Assembly (NCBI GenBank): GCA_018340805.1
Contig: JACMZG010001913.1
Location: 11,446,222-11,510,221, forward strand
Reading direction: 5' to 3'
DNA: 64,000 nucleotides
From: Microvelia longipes
Taxonomy: Eukaryota; Arthropoda; Insecta; Hemiptera; Veliidae
Both the position numbers and the translations under genes were made by a program. Each line of letters begins with the position of its first letter. Within the stretch, counting starts at the first letter, position 1. Shown here piece after piece: positions 1 through 11,077 of this stretch. Below the pieces are notes generated by a model, which searched no databases, was not told the origin of the DNA, and worked only from the letters and a program-made list of their open reading frames with translations.

Positions 1-390
1 AAACCAATAAGAAAATATGCAATGAGGAAGTTACTCGATTATGAACAGTCGAATCAGCTTCAAAATCTTTCAGTATACTGAAAATATATCAGAAAATGAT
101 TGGTCGTCATGTCTAGTCAGGGGTTTATTTAAAAGGCTTGGGTTAGAGTTTAGAAGTTATAATTAGAAGTCATAGTTCCGTAAACTTATAATCATATTTG
201 AGAAAAAATAGTTAAGATAGTTCAGGTATCAACACATGCTAATAACATAAATTTAAATGCCGTCTAGATTTATTTTTTACATGTGACATAAAGATGGACC
301 AAAAAAGACAGAAAATAGGCTCTTTCAAAATCCACACACCTTAAGTTCAGCAGCAATTTAATCGAAATTACTTTCAAAAAAAGTGTGATC

Positions 391-865
391 ATCCCAACAA
401 AAATGCTTCGTGAAAAAATGCAGCCAAGTCTTGCGTAAAAAGTTATGATATCATAGATTACGCCAAGTCTATTCATTCGATGTTTTCATAAATCTTGATA
501 GATATAGATGTTTATTTAATATCCGCAACGTATGCTCTCAAAAGTTTTACAAAATTTAACAGTAAAGAAATTTCTGACTCGACAAGAACGCTAAACAACG
601 AAATTAGAAATAGAATAAATAAATAGGAAATACCTATTTAAAGAAACCCTTCAATATTAATTTGAGGAGGAAATTGAAGATTATTAATTATGCCTCTGCG
701 TTCTTGCCTAGTCAGAAATTTATTTACTGTTAAATTTTGTAAGGCTTTCGAGCGCATACGTTGCGGATATTAAATAAACATCTATACCTCTCATGAACTA
801 TGATATCATAACTTTTTACGCAAAACTTGGCAGCACTTTTTTTCACGGAGTGTTTTTGTTGGGAT
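391..865. repeat. Foldback (long inverted repeat) element
   Basis: Two arms of roughly 170-200 bp are imperfect reverse complements. The left arm (391-593) starts atcccaacaaaaatgcttcg and the right arm (about 699-865) ends gtgtttttgttgggat. The arms share the ttatgatatcata and ccgcaacgtatgc blocks and enclose about 100 bp of unrelated sequence. No coding capacity is seen. This fits a MITE or foldback element; the family and target duplication were not identified. Bases 1-390 and 866-1062 hold nothing recognisable. Confidence 0.7.
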
Positions 866-1062
866 GTATATTTTTCTTTACTCAGCTTATAACTTATTTA
901 ACTTTTCTAGCTTATTAGTCATAAATAAGTCGAACAAATAAACTCATAAAACTATGTATATTAAGATCAAGGTAGGTTAGTATATAAACAATTCGTTCAC
1001 AGAAATCCCAGGTTTGTACACCCATTAAACAACATGTCAACAACATGTTGTCCCCCCCCCCA

Positions 1063-1248
1063 TTAAACTAACATTAACCTTTTAAAAAACACTTTATTTA
1101 TTATACACATATAAATTGAACTTACAACACTAAAGAATAAAACTATAGTAGACAGAGTTACAGGTATCAGTGCACTTTTATAGTTTAAAAGTGCTCAATC
1201 AGCCTAATTAAATAATGTTAAAATCAGCATGATTTGTGGAATATAACT
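1063..1248 (-). repeat. 3' LTR of errantivirus (end-truncated)
   Basis: It matches 8989-9173 almost base for base. On the minus strand it starts AGTTATATTCCACAAATC, the AGTTA start usual for errantivirus LTRs. The outer end stops at TTAGTTTAA, whereas the 5' LTR continues with ATCTCGTAAT. Beyond it lies a 10-base C run (1052-1061), so the outer terminus is lost or misassembled. Confidence 0.9.
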
Positions 1249-2955
1249 TCTCCCCCCTTAAATTGAAGATTTGGGGAGGAACCAACCAAATCTGAGGAAT
1301 TTTGGGATAATTCTGGAGTGATTTTAATTTTGTGTTTGTAACAATAAGAGTAAAAAAGATAGGATACTGATATTGCTACAATAGCAACTATGGTAATAAT
1401 ATTGTAAGGGTCAAAACGTTTAAAATTTATTGGTACTGAAATATCTGAAAGGATTTCTTTTTGAAAGGATAATTGTTGGGCAAAATTTTCTAATTTAAGA
1501 TTTAAGGGATTTAGTTCAACAGGTTTTTGTAGAATATTTGGATTGATAGGTCTGGGTAGGCTTATATCAGGGATGGAAATATCTTTTAAAATGATTCTGT
1601 TATTCGAAAATGTTTGTAAGATATTATTATCAAATGTTAGGTTACACATATCATATAGTTCTATAGATAAGTACCTTCCATATAGTACTTAATTTTATCT
1701 TGACTACACTGTTCTGTCATTAGAGTTTTATTACATACAATAATCCATTTATTTACATCTAGTTTTTTGATATATGTATGAGACAAATCTATAGGAGTGG
1801 AATGACATACATTAGTTTTACCTGTACGTAACAATAGATTGGTTTCACACAAATCTGGTCTATTATCTAAATCTAATGGAAGAATATCCTTGCATATGTA
1901 GGATTTCTTAATCAATTGTTTACATTTAACTGATGAAAATACAAATTTTTTATCATTTAACAACAAATAATCATTTGTGGTATTATTGTAGTAAATGATG
2001 ACGTCAGATTATTATAAACTGGTATGGATATGAGTTGATAATAATCGAAATCGTCTTTTGTCACCAACGGAATTTCAAGGATAAAGGTAATTTTGGTACC
2101 CTTAGTGTAACATTTAATATTTATGAAATTTTCTAAAAATAAGAGATTCTCTAGAGTAACATCAAGGGGAAGCACAGTGATAGTTAATTGGTTCTGAACA
2201 TCAATTAAACCTGTAATAGGTCCTTAGGATTTATTATAGAATTATGAAACACATTAGACTTGGCAAACGACACAGCCACTTCTAAATCGGCCAAGGTATC
2301 ATATATAATTTGGAAATTACTTAATATTTGTTGTAAGGTAACGTGGAAAGTAATTGGTTGTATTTATTATTTTCGTTTTCTACTACTTCTTTTAGAATAT
2401 TTTCGATAACCTGTTGATTATGTTCTAAAGTCTTAATATTTCTGTTCAAACTCCGTTGTTATATTATAGAATACTGTTACTTGGGATTCTAAAACTGACT
2501 TAATTGAATTTTGATCTCGTGTAATTTCTGTAATGATCTGATCATACTTCATGGCGTCTGTAGAATCTAAATTCCCGGTTATGGTCTTTATAATAGAGCC
2601 TAATCCATTAATAAGTCCACGTTTATTTCTGTTTGTGTTGATATTTAAATTATCAGTCAGAGTTGGGTTTAGTTGTTCTAATTGTTTTATTATCTTGTAA
2701 CTTAATAGATCTGTGAGTTGGAAAGCATTGTCTTGTGTCATGTACCTGCTGTTTCTCGCTGATTCTTTTATTTTGTAATAAAACTTGTTTAGATTGCGGA
2801 ATTCTTCTATTATTCTGTCTAGACTGTATGTTTGTATAAAATTCCAGTGGTCTGTCTCTACACGTGCCTTGCCTATGTTTAAAGTTAAAATTCCAGGATT
2901 ATCATTAAGATTAGTTTTGATAGCGTTCCCTTTAACTGATGAAAACATTAAGTAC
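1224..2955 (-). pseudogene. env: env, envelope glycoprotein of errantivirus, frameshifted
   Basis: This is the third gene of the provirus and would encode a class I-like membrane fusion glycoprotein. It is now split among reading frames at 2433-2948, 1957-2175, 1661-1966 and 1224-1649. The first segment carries a furin-type RNKR site (residues 107-110) followed by a glycine-rich hydrophobic stretch typical of insect errantivirus fusion peptides. The last segment contains a single membrane span followed by a short basic tail, and it ends 25 bases inside the 3' LTR. A plausible splice acceptor (TTGTTGCAG, exon from 2955) lies just before the first ATG, matching the subgenomic env mRNA known for gypsy. 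At least three frame breaks make this copy non-functional as assembled. They could be assembly indels. Confidence 0.85.
1249..1259 (-). other. Polypurine tract for plus-strand priming
   Basis: The minus strand reads AAGGGGGGAGA immediately before the 3' LTR start AGTTAT. This is the expected position and composition for a retroelement polypurine tract. Confidence 0.85.
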
Positions 2956-3175
2956 CTGCAACAATTATTTTATATGGGTTTCAAAGATTTTACTACATAC
3001 TAACTTTTAATTTTATAATTTAAACCTAATTTAGTATTTTATTTTAATTCTTCTACACTATTTTGACTAATTACTTTATATAGTAATTTGACTACTTATT
3101 ATCATCCCCCCTCTTACTAAGGCAAACATTCGTGACTAATCAGTGAATGTTTGTTTAGATGTAGATGTAGATGGC

Positions 3176-4687
3176 TTATCTAAATACGCTTGGTTTACGG
3201 AGTTCTTTCATATGAATTATTTCTATTTTATTTTTTTCGGATTTAGAGTCTTTTCTTGATACTTCAACTCTGTTGTGATCTAAAATTTTGGTTATTTTCA
3301 AAAGGTCCTAAAAATCGGTTTGACTTTTTGTTTCTTGTCTTTGGATTTGTTTTGTAAACGTATTGTCCTACATGAAATTGATTACTCGAATCCCCAGCTG
3401 TATTCGTCTTAGTAACAATTTTTTGTTTTGAAGTTTTGAGAGTTTCGCCGACGGTGTCGTAAACTTTCTGTAGACGGTCTTTGTGATTGTTAACATAGTC
3501 TGTGTAAAAATTGTGAGTGAGGAAGATTTCATGGGGGTCACGTAAATCGGTGTGTCCGAAGACAAGTTCGAAGGAGTAAAGTTGGTAGCACTATGGATAG
3601 ATTGATTGTATGCGATAATGGCATAATCCATGATGTTAGGGTCCTCGCGAGCATGGGTCTCCGAGAGGAGCCTTAAGTGTTCAATGATCGAACTGTGGAA
3701 TCTTTTCTATTGAATTACCTTCATGATGGTTTGGTGTGGTAAAGTGAATGTTTATTTTATGGAGTTTTAACATTTCTTTTACCACATCATTATTGAATTC
3801 AGGTCCTCCGTCTAATGTTAAGGATCTAGGGATTCCGAAACATGAAAAATATTTTAACAGAGTGTTACTTATGTGGATTGCAGTTTTACCGGCTATTGAT
3901 AGTGCTTGGGCAAATTTGGAAAATGCATCTACTAAGGTTAGATAATGCTGGCCTTTATAAGTAAAAGTATTTATATGTACTACTTCAAATGGTTTGGAGG
4001 CCGTTGGAGTAAGCATCATGGGGACATACGGTTTATCCGTGCATACTTAGTTCTCCTGCAGTCTTCACAAGAGTTAATTATTTGTGTTACGAGTCGTTTC
4101 ATACCTCTCCAATAATACCGACGTTTAAGCTGTTTTAAAGTTTCAGTTATTCCTCTATGGTTAGTTTTTCCTACGTGATAATCACGAACCAGAGTAATTC
4201 GTTCTTCTTGATCATGAACTGAGCTTACTAGTTTAGTACATTTTATTAATTTAGGTCCATTTACTGAAAACTTCGCTAAGTATACTCTGCAAAAGTCTGC
4301 GTATAATGAGTCATCCAAAAAGTACATGTGGTAAAGAACTTTAGGGGCAGTATATTGTGTCAGAAAATCTGTTATAATTTGATCGTTATCTTTCCAAGGG
4401 ATTTTTATTCGAAATATTTGAAGACTGTCTGTTTGTTCAACTTTTACATCTAGTTTGGGATAAACGTTTGGCATAACTATTATTTGGTTAAGTTTATTAT
4501 TGAGAATATCGTCCAATATGGGTATTCCTGTGTTCGTATCGTCATCATTAGTAGTATGAACTGTCTCTAATTGATCTAAAGGGTCTTCTGACTCAAGGTC
4601 AGTGTCCATATATTCTTCTATGTTGGAGCAAATATTTTGTAAATATTGTGCAGCATTAAATTTTGAATCGCCGTTATTATTAGCCAT
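3176..4687 (-). pseudogene. pol: pol: integrase domain, frameshifted
   Basis: This is the C-terminal part of Pol, which inserts the DNA copy into the host genome. The N-terminal HHCC zinc-binding domain is present (HVGKTNH, later CEDC) in the frame 4016-4687. The catalytic core follows in 3681-4019 with TLDGGPEF for the second acidic residue and the E of the HHEGNSIE region. At the usual first catalytic aspartate the text reads VHIN, so Asp appears replaced by Asn (codon AAT). The frame breaks near 4019 and near 3700 and continues in 3368-3631. The C-terminal GPY/F-like region (RFLGPLKI) ends at a stop at 3176-3178. As assembled, the enzyme is inactive. Confidence 0.9.
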
Positions 4688-4699
4688 GCTATCTGCCGT

Positions 4700-5362
4700 T
4701 TCGGCAATGGATTGATTTTCTAGGGTGTTAATTTTTATGCGGGATAAAGAGTCAGCAACATAGTTGAGGGAACCTTTTTATAAACTATATCAAAATTAAA
4801 TTCTTCTAGTAACAATCTCCAGCGGAATAGTTTAGGGTTTATATCTTTTATGTTAAAGAGCCATTGTAGAGGTTTATGGTCCGTATAAATTGTAAATTTC
4901 CTGCCATACAGGTAGTGTCTAAAGTATGTGATTCCATATTTAATTGCAAGTAATTCCTTTTCTATGGTACTATACCTAGTTTCGGTATCATTAAGTGTCC
5001 TGGAGGCATATGCTATGGGTCTGTCATTTGGAATTTGCCCCTGAGAAAGGACAGCGCCTATGGCAAAGTCAGAAGCGTCGGTTGTTAGTATGAAAGGTTT
5101 GTCAAAATTGGGGTATTGAAGTATCGGGTCGTTTGTAAGAAGCTGTTTACAAATGTTAAAACAATTAATATACTCTGGGTCTTTATAGTTAACTATTGAA
5201 TTTTCTTTAAACAGTTTGTTAAAGGTTTTGTAATTTTTGAAAAATCTCTAATAAATTTTCGGTAATATCCGAGTAAACCAAGGAAACTTTTGATTTCTTT
5301 TTGTGTCTTTGGGAGTGGAAATTTCTGTATTGCTATTATTTTATCTGGGTTAGGTTTGATAC
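4700..5362 (-). pseudogene. pol: pol: RNase H domain, frameshifted
   Basis: This follows the RT and degrades the RNA strand of the hybrid during reverse transcription. The segment beginning TTDASDFAIGAVLSQ (around 5090) is the standard Ty3/Gypsy RNase H start with its catalytic Asp. It is followed by EKELLAI and YTDHKPLQWL blocks. The connection region from RT is broken at about 5362, about 5222 and again near the end at about 4770, each consistent with a single-base indel. It lies directly between RT and integrase. Confidence 0.88.
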
Positions 5363-6571
5363 CTTCTTAGTGACTATGTGTCCTAAATACTGTACTGAGT
5401 CTTTTATGAAGTCTGATTTGTCTAACATTACTTTCAAATTGCTTCTACGTAGTCTGTCAAAAATTATTTTTAGATGTTCTAAATGTTGTTGCAAGGACGT
5501 GCTGAATATTATCAAGTCATCAAGGTACACTAAACAAATATCCTGTAAACCCTTTAGTATGTTATCCATCACCCGTTGAAAGGTTGCAGGCCCGTTTTTA
5601 AGGCCGAAGCTTAACCTTAGATAGTGAAAATGGCCACCTTCGGTTGAAAATGCTGTTTTGTGAGCGTCTTTAGGGTCGATCTCTATTTGGTGAAACCCAC
5701 TGGCTAGATCTAAGGTCGTAAAATAATTAGCCCTACCAAGTCTATCTAGGATGTCATTTATTTGGGGTAATGGGTATTTATCGTCTATCGTTAAATTATT
5801 TAGAGCCCGATAGTCACAAACAATGCGTAGCTTCTGTTTACCACTAGCGTCTGGTTTCTTAGGAACTACCCATATGGGTGATGAATATGGGGAGTTACTG
5901 TGACATATTATACCGTCCTCTAACATTTTATCTATTTGTTTCCGTACCTCTTCACGGTAAATTTGCGGATAACGGTATTGCTTAATGTAGACGGGTTTGT
6001 CTTCTTTTAAATTGATTTGATGTTGAATCTCGTTAGTAAAGGATAGTGGTATGTCTTCACAATAAAATATATCTTTATATTCGCTGCATAGTTTATGAAT
6101 AGCATTTTTTTCTTCGGTATTACAGTGATCTAGGCGTAATTTCGTTAAATTTTCCTTAAGTATTTTGTTTTGTTCCTCTGTCAACTGGGGTTTAATTGTA
6201 TTTCTATGATTTAATTTCTCAGTCATATTGCATTTTATGGGTTCAACTATGTCTACTTCGTTAAAGTCAAGTATGTCTATGTCAAGTGGTTTTCTCATTC
6301 CTAGATTAACCATATCTTGATTTTTATTTGTAATGATCGTAATGCATTCAAAATTATTAATTTTTACTATGGCCTCGGAGAGTTCTACCCCCTTGACAAC
6401 TTCTTGTTGCCTTATTATACCAGTGCCTGTGGCTTTATTTACAGGAATTTTTATAACTTTTTGTGTCCTAGCTGGTATAGAATAATAGGTGTTATTTATT
6501 GAATCTGGTATCGGAGTATCATACACTATTTGTAAACTTACATCTGGGGTAGTTAGTTGTTTGTTAGTCAT
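5336..6571 (-). CDS. pol: pol: reverse transcriptase domain
   Basis: The longest intact stretch of the provirus (411 codons counted from an internal ATG) encodes the RNA-dependent DNA polymerase. It shows the fingers/palm motifs in order: [35 protein letters not shown] with the first catalytic Asp, [11 protein letters not shown], and the catalytic box YLDD at residues 349-352, followed by LGHIV. The frame is continuous upstream with the protease, so the ATG at 6571 is not the true start of the polyprotein. It ends prematurely just after LGHIV because of a frameshift near 5362, beyond which RNase H continues in another frame. Confidence 0.95.
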   Translation of the reverse strand: MTNKQLTTPDVSLQIVYDTPIPDSINNTYYSIPARTQKVIKIPVNKATGTGIIRQQEVVKGVELSEAIVKINNFECITIITNKNQDMVNLGMRKPLDIDILDFNEVDIVEPIKCNMTEKLNHRNTIKPQLTEEQNKILKENLTKLRLDHCNTEEKNAIHKLCSEYKDIFYCEDIPLSFTNEIQHQINLKEDKPVYIKQYRYPQIYREEVRKQIDKMLEDGIICHSNSPYSSPIWVVPKKPDASGKQKLRIVCDYRALNNLTIDDKYPLPQINDILDRLGRANYFTTLDLASGFHQIEIDPKDAHKTAFSTEGGHFHYLRLSFGLKNGPATFQRVMDNILKGLQDICLVYLDDLIIFSTSLQQHLEHLKIIFDRLRRSNLKVMLDKSDFIKDSVQYLGHIVTKKVSNLTQIK

Positions 6572-6915
6572 GTCTACTTTTGCTTTGATTTTTTGTAGTA
6601 GATCAATACCAATGAGTCCATCAAATTTATTACTAAATTTGAATAAATAAAACTTGTGATTTTCATTTATCTTAAATGTTGGGAAGATAGGGATTACAAT
6701 TACTTCATTGTGAAGAGAGGTATTGTGTGCTGTTTGTATTTGAAAATTTTCTCTACGTATGTAATGATAATAATATTTTTGGGCTACCTCTGGATTAACT
6801 AAACTTTTGGAGCTACCTGTATCTATGAGGAACTTAGCGTTGATTTCAGGAATAATTATGTAGGGTAGATCTTCTCTGGTATAATTTATTTTTACTATGG
6901 GTTGTTCGGTTGGGA
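6572..6915 (-). CDS. pol: pol: aspartic protease domain
   Basis: Minus-strand sequence in frame with RT encodes a retropepsin that would cleave the polyprotein. The active-site triad reads FLIDTGSSKS (about 6815-6842), and the typical GLIGIDLL near the end (about 6605-6630) matches the conserved ILG/IG-type segment. Pol overlaps the end of gag (stop at 6846) in a different frame. This is the normal arrangement for Ty3/Gypsy elements that use ribosomal frameshifting to make Gag-Pol. No ATG is needed or seen. Confidence 0.88.
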
Positions 6916-8341
6916 GGCCGGTGTTTGAAAAAAGAATGATCTGGTGGATTTGCTTGTACAGTAGATATATTTGGGCTATTTATAATGCTGCCATTTGCTG
7001 ATAAGTTAGCATTGCAAGGGTTAATATTGTTTGACAATTGACTGTTAGCTTGATTTCCACTGTTCATTCCTCCCAGGTTAAAATTTAGATTATTTTGGGG
7101 TAGTTCATAATTACTCATACAAGATATATCTTGCGGTAAGTTAACTTGAGATTGGTCAGAATAAATCTGATCGATCAAGTTAGGAGCATACTCATGATAT
7201 TGGTTTTCCAAATAACTGTTGTCATACCAGAGGTTATAATCATTATTAATGTCAAAATTAGGTGTATTATCGAAATTTTGAGAGTATACCAAGGTGTTAT
7301 TTACTTCCATAGGAGTTGGGGTATATGCTTTATGTACATTAGAGTTGTTGGAACTAGACATTTGATTTGGAAGTTGGAAATTTTGATTAAATTGAGGCTT
7401 CATCTGAGGTCTCAAATTTTGAACATTTGACCCAAAATTTCTTGGGTTATTCCACTGATTGGGTCGTTGAAATTGGTTAGAGGGTTGAAACTGGCTGTTA
7501 AAATTTGGAGCTCTGAAATTTTGATTCATCATAGGTCTTTGAAAACCTTGAGAATTAAAATTTTGGGGTTTAAATTCATTTGATTGGGTCGTTGAGCTCT
7601 TAGATTCATACCAGTAGGTCTGAATAAATTTAAATTATTCATCCTTGGAATATTTCCGTTCATTAAATTGTTTTGTCGTCCTGACGAGTAGAGGAAATTT
7701 TCTTCCTCTATCACTAGGCTCATAGCCGTCTCTAGATTAGGCGGGTTTCTAAGTCTAATGATAGATTGCAAGTGGTTTGGTAAACCTCTAATAAAAGTTT
7801 TTAAAGCGAGGTCGTCATATGATCTTATATGTATATGTCTCTCTTCTTGAGCTATACCTTCCAGTGAGCTTAGTTTATTTATCAAAAGACTTCTAGCGTC
7901 TTGACAACGCATACCGAAATTATAGGGTAGCTCGTTTCTACCAGGTATGAGAGTTATTAGATCCTGAACTAGGCAATCAATGTTTCTTTGATCACCAAAA
8001 CATTGGTTTAAGGTACCTTTAATTTGTGCCCAGGTGTTAATTTCTATTCTTGAACCAATTAATATGACCGCTCTACCTGAAAGCTTGCCTAAAATGGCTC
8101 TGACCAGAAATGAGTTTATCGGGTTGTTAGGATTGTTATCCCCAAATTGACTGACTAAGGCATCAACATTCCTACAGAACAAACTAAGGGTATGTGGATT
8201 ACCGTCATAACTCGGTATGGTTTCTAAAAATAATTTTAACAGGTGGTAGTCTACCCTGACAACGCCGGCTTCTTGAGCGGCGGCTTGTTCCACAGGGGGG
8301 GTCATATTGCTGTTAATATTTAATTTGCTTATAGCGTTCAA
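6846..8341 (-). pseudogene. gag: gag, capsid polyprotein, one frameshift
   Basis: This is the capsid gene of the provirus. The first 270 codons (7529-8341) hold the capsid-like region, with FLVRAILGKLSGRA and LVIEEE blocks typical of errantivirus Gag. The frame then breaks near 7560-7600 and continues in 6846-7532 as an Asn/Gln/Pro-rich tail with repeated QFQRPNQ-like motifs. No CCHC zinc knuckle is visible, as is usual for errantivirus Gag, which relies on basic residues for RNA binding. The ATG at 8341 is the only good start after the leader. The gag stop overlaps the protease frame. Confidence 0.88.
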
Positions 8342-8960
8342 CAGATCTTCGAATGACTCAATGATGTTAAATGATTAATTATTGTTTATAAAATTTTATA
8401 AAATTATTTAATTAACAATTTATTTTTATTTTATTGTAGTTAAGTTGTAATTATTTATTACTTAAAATTATATTTATTTAGATTTAATTGATATTCATTC
8501 AATTAAATCATTTATGAAATTAGTTGTTATTATTTAGTAATAACTTTACACTACTACTACTAACTACGATACTTTTATTTATATTAATATTATTATATCT
8601 TACTTAGATAAATTTATTTTGATTTTTATATGAATTAATTTTATTTTTATATTAATTATTTTTTTTTTCTTATCTTTTAATTATAAAATGACTTACAGAT
8701 ATAAGGTGTTTAAACTTATGTGCATTGTAGATATCTGGTGATGATTCCAATAATCGGGTATAGTATATATCCGGTTGATTCGATAATCTGGTGTAGCAGA
8801 TATCCGGTTGATTCCAAAAATCAGGTAGTGTGGTGGTACTTGATTCTGATAATCAGGTGTGTGGTTGAGGTTGATTCCGATAATCAGGCGGGTTACACTT
8901 AGAAAAATTTTTGATTAGATCGCGATGATCACTTAATCACTATTTAACTAAGTTAAGGAC
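8342..8960 (-). other. Provirus 5' leader (between primer site and gag)
   Basis: About 620 bp without an open frame. The gag-proximal half is very AT-rich. The LTR-proximal half contains the spaced repeat array listed at 8731-8900. Confidence 0.75.
8731..8900. repeat. Five spaced repeats in provirus leader, candidate regulatory array
   Basis: The motif gattccgataatcaggt occurs five times with variation, at about 8742, 8776, 8809, 8840 and 8872, a spacing of 30-34 bp. The first three intervals also share a gatatccggtt-like block. The place is the same as the 12-copy su(Hw) insulator array in Drosophila gypsy, but the motif differs. Confidence 0.7.
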
Positions 8961-8976
8961 CCTACCGACTGCGCCA
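8961..8976 (-). other. Primer binding site for tRNA-Ser
   Basis: The minus strand reads TGGCGCAGTCGGTAGG directly after the 5' LTR. It is complementary to the 3' end of insect serine tRNA (CCTACCGACTGCG plus CCA). The 17.6/297 group of errantiviruses also uses tRNA-Ser. Confidence 0.8.
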
Positions 8977-9173
8977 ATTACGAGATTTAAACTAACATTA
9001 ACTTTTTAAAAAAACACTTTATTTATTATACACATATAAATTGAACTTACAACACTAAAGAATAAAACTATAATAGACAGAGTTACAGGTATCAGTGCAC
9101 TTTTATAGTTTAAAAGTGCTCAATCAGCCTAATTAAATAATGTTAAAATCAGCATGATTTGTGGAATATAACT
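8977..9173 (-). repeat. 5' LTR of errantivirus
   Basis: 197 bp, starting AGTTAT and ending CGTAAT on the minus strand, adjacent to the primer site. It is nearly identical to the 3' LTR. It presumably holds the promoter and poly(A) signals. An AATAAA-like ATAAATAA is present near its 3' end. Confidence 0.93.
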
Positions 9174-10215
9174 CTCGAACTTCCTTAAACGTTTAGAATC
9201 GTTGGGTCAGTGCTCCGCATGACTTAGGACCTTGAAAACTGAATCACTAGGTCAATAGTCAACTCAGGACTGTCTTATGTAAGACGTATCAAGAAATGAT
9301 TAACGTGAGAATCCAATCTGCAGGTTGTTTGTCATTTGTTACGACTACATACTTTGTTCGCTATATTTTGGCACTTTATTCATTAACATAAAAATAATCT
9401 GATAGAAAAATAAATAATAGGTAAGGAAGAATAGGTATATAAGGGTAAAACATAATATAAAATGCATACTTGCAAAGTGATGTTTTAAATGTCTCATAGG
9501 AGCCTCTCAACAATGGGCTTGTTTAATTAAATTGTTGACTATTGTTTTTTATTAGGGGGGGGGGGGGTCTAAGAAAAATTTTCACATGAAACTGATGTGA
9601 GACAACAACCATGTGGTCGCGAAGCGGCCAAGAAACCGAAGGTCTCTTGTTTAGGATTTAGCGGTATAGCTGTCTTCATTCTATATGCAGTAAATTACTT
9701 TAATCAATAAATTGCTTGATATAATTGTATTTGATTGATGCGGAGTGTCACGTCACTCCCATAGTATATAGGGCCATACATAAATATAAATCGAACACCA
9801 AATATAAATCTAAGTAACGTTACGAGAACATAATGAATACTTTACCAAGAAATAACCTTCGATAATTTCAGTTAATAATGGACCAAAATCGAGTTTTCTG
9901 AATAATAAGGCTAATGAGGTGCCCTATAGCGACATATTGATGGCAAAGTCGAGATAATTGACCAACATTCACGGGTCAAACAGACAGACAGGATGCCCAG
10001 TACGTTGACTCTATTGCGCCAACAATAACTCCCCCCCGGCAATTATTTATGTTTCATATTTTTTTTCGTTAAACACACTAAAAATATTATAAGGCACGCA
10101 AAGTCTAGTATTGAACATGTTAGAAGGTTGATGTAGATGTAATAAACTTAACAGTAATGAATCGGTTAATATCTTAAGGGCTGTACTGTCACTATGAGAT
10201 TTTATAGTAATTATG
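9174..10215. other. Non-genic interval with two homopolymer G/C runs
   Basis: No gene is seen. A 13-base G run lies near 9552 and a C run near 10030. The block at 9605-9665 (tggtcgcgaagcggcc and following) is related to 22815-22875 and, inverted, to 21735-21790, so it is a dispersed repeat. Near 10012-10040 the minus strand reads G-run, AGTTAT, then TGGCGC, which resembles errantivirus end sequences, but no second LTR copy was found. Confidence 0.5.
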
Positions 10216-10329
10216 TAGGGAGAGGATAGTAAGTAGAGAGAGGTGATAGTAATTAGAGAGAGGTGATAGTAAGTAGAGAGAGGTGATAGTAAGTAGAGAG
10301 AGGTGATAGTAATTAGAGAGAGGTGGTGG
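10216..10329. repeat. 20-bp tandem repeat, about 5.5 copies
   Basis: The unit is gtagagagaggtgatagtaa, with alternating aagtagagag/aattagagag variants. The array is homogeneous over its last five copies. Confidence 0.9.
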
Positions 10330-11030
10330 ATCACCTAGCAAGTTGTCTACTTTGTGAATTTCACTGGGTCTTAAAAAAAGACTCTTTTAGCCTCTACAAA
10401 ATTTTGCATCCGGAGATGACGCTTAAGAAATTGTTTCGATAAAATTTTTAGCTGCTATAATAGAATATTGTGAGCTATAGATAGTGACGGTATTAGAGCC
10501 CTTTCAAGGGGGGGGGGGGGAGTAATAGTATTAAAATGCATATGATCAGAGAGAGAGATACCCAAAGGCTTTCCAAGTCATTTGACTGATGTTACCAAAA
10601 CTATAATTAACACCTTCATGGCCCGCTTCTGTTTTAATTTATGAAAAAATGAATATGATTTTTTTTAATTCCCTCAACAGGGGGTTAAAAACATATTTAC
10701 GTATTTTTAAAAAACAAATAGAGAAGCCTTTTTCTGACGTTTATATGTAGATGATATTGTTTTTAATGCAGTTTTTTTTTTCTTTTCGTCGAAACTGAAT
10801 TTTAAAATCTGAATAAAATTTTATAGTTAAAGATAAATGAATGCTGAAATTTATAAACTTCAAAATGAAATCTTTACGTTTGTAGACTTGAGTATGCCTA
10901 GGGTCAGGGGAAATATAGACATTCAAAGAAGTAATAAGTTGTTATTTCAGCATTGCTTCGCTTGCTGGTTTACTGAAATTAATTTGAATTAAAAAAAGGA
11001 TCATTTTTACGGGAGATATCGCGACACGTT

Positions 11031-11061
11031 CAAACAAATGTTTGTGTCAAACATTTGTTTG
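11031..11061. repeat. Perfect 14-bp hairpin at satellite edge
   Basis: The arms caaacaaatgtttg and caaacatttgtttg are exact reverse complements around a tgt loop. It sits about 15 bp before the first unit of the 22-bp satellite. Confidence 0.85.
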
Positions 11062-11077
11062 CCATAGCCACAAGTAA

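Larger units (their letters stand above)
1063..9173 (-). mobile_element. Errantivirus-like (env-bearing Ty3/Gypsy) provirus
   Basis: A complete-layout LTR retroelement lies on the minus strand: 5' LTR (8977-9173), tRNA-Ser primer site, leader, gag, protease, reverse transcriptase, RNase H, integrase, env, polypurine tract and 3' LTR (1063-1248). The order and the env gene with a furin-like site place it with the insect errantiviruses (gypsy, 17.6, 297 type). The LTRs differ by only about two substitutions and one A-run length change over about 185 bp, which implies recent insertion. Yet gag, pol and env are all interrupted by apparent single-base indels. The 3' LTR lacks about its last 11 bases and abuts a run of C. 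No target duplication is visible: 9174 begins ctcg, while the left flank is poly-C. Confidence 0.95.

Noticed and set aside
10012..10040. Possible second errantivirus end: minus strand G run, AGTTAT, then TGGCGC
   Set aside because: No matching LTR copy or internal sequence was found. The short motifs could be chance.
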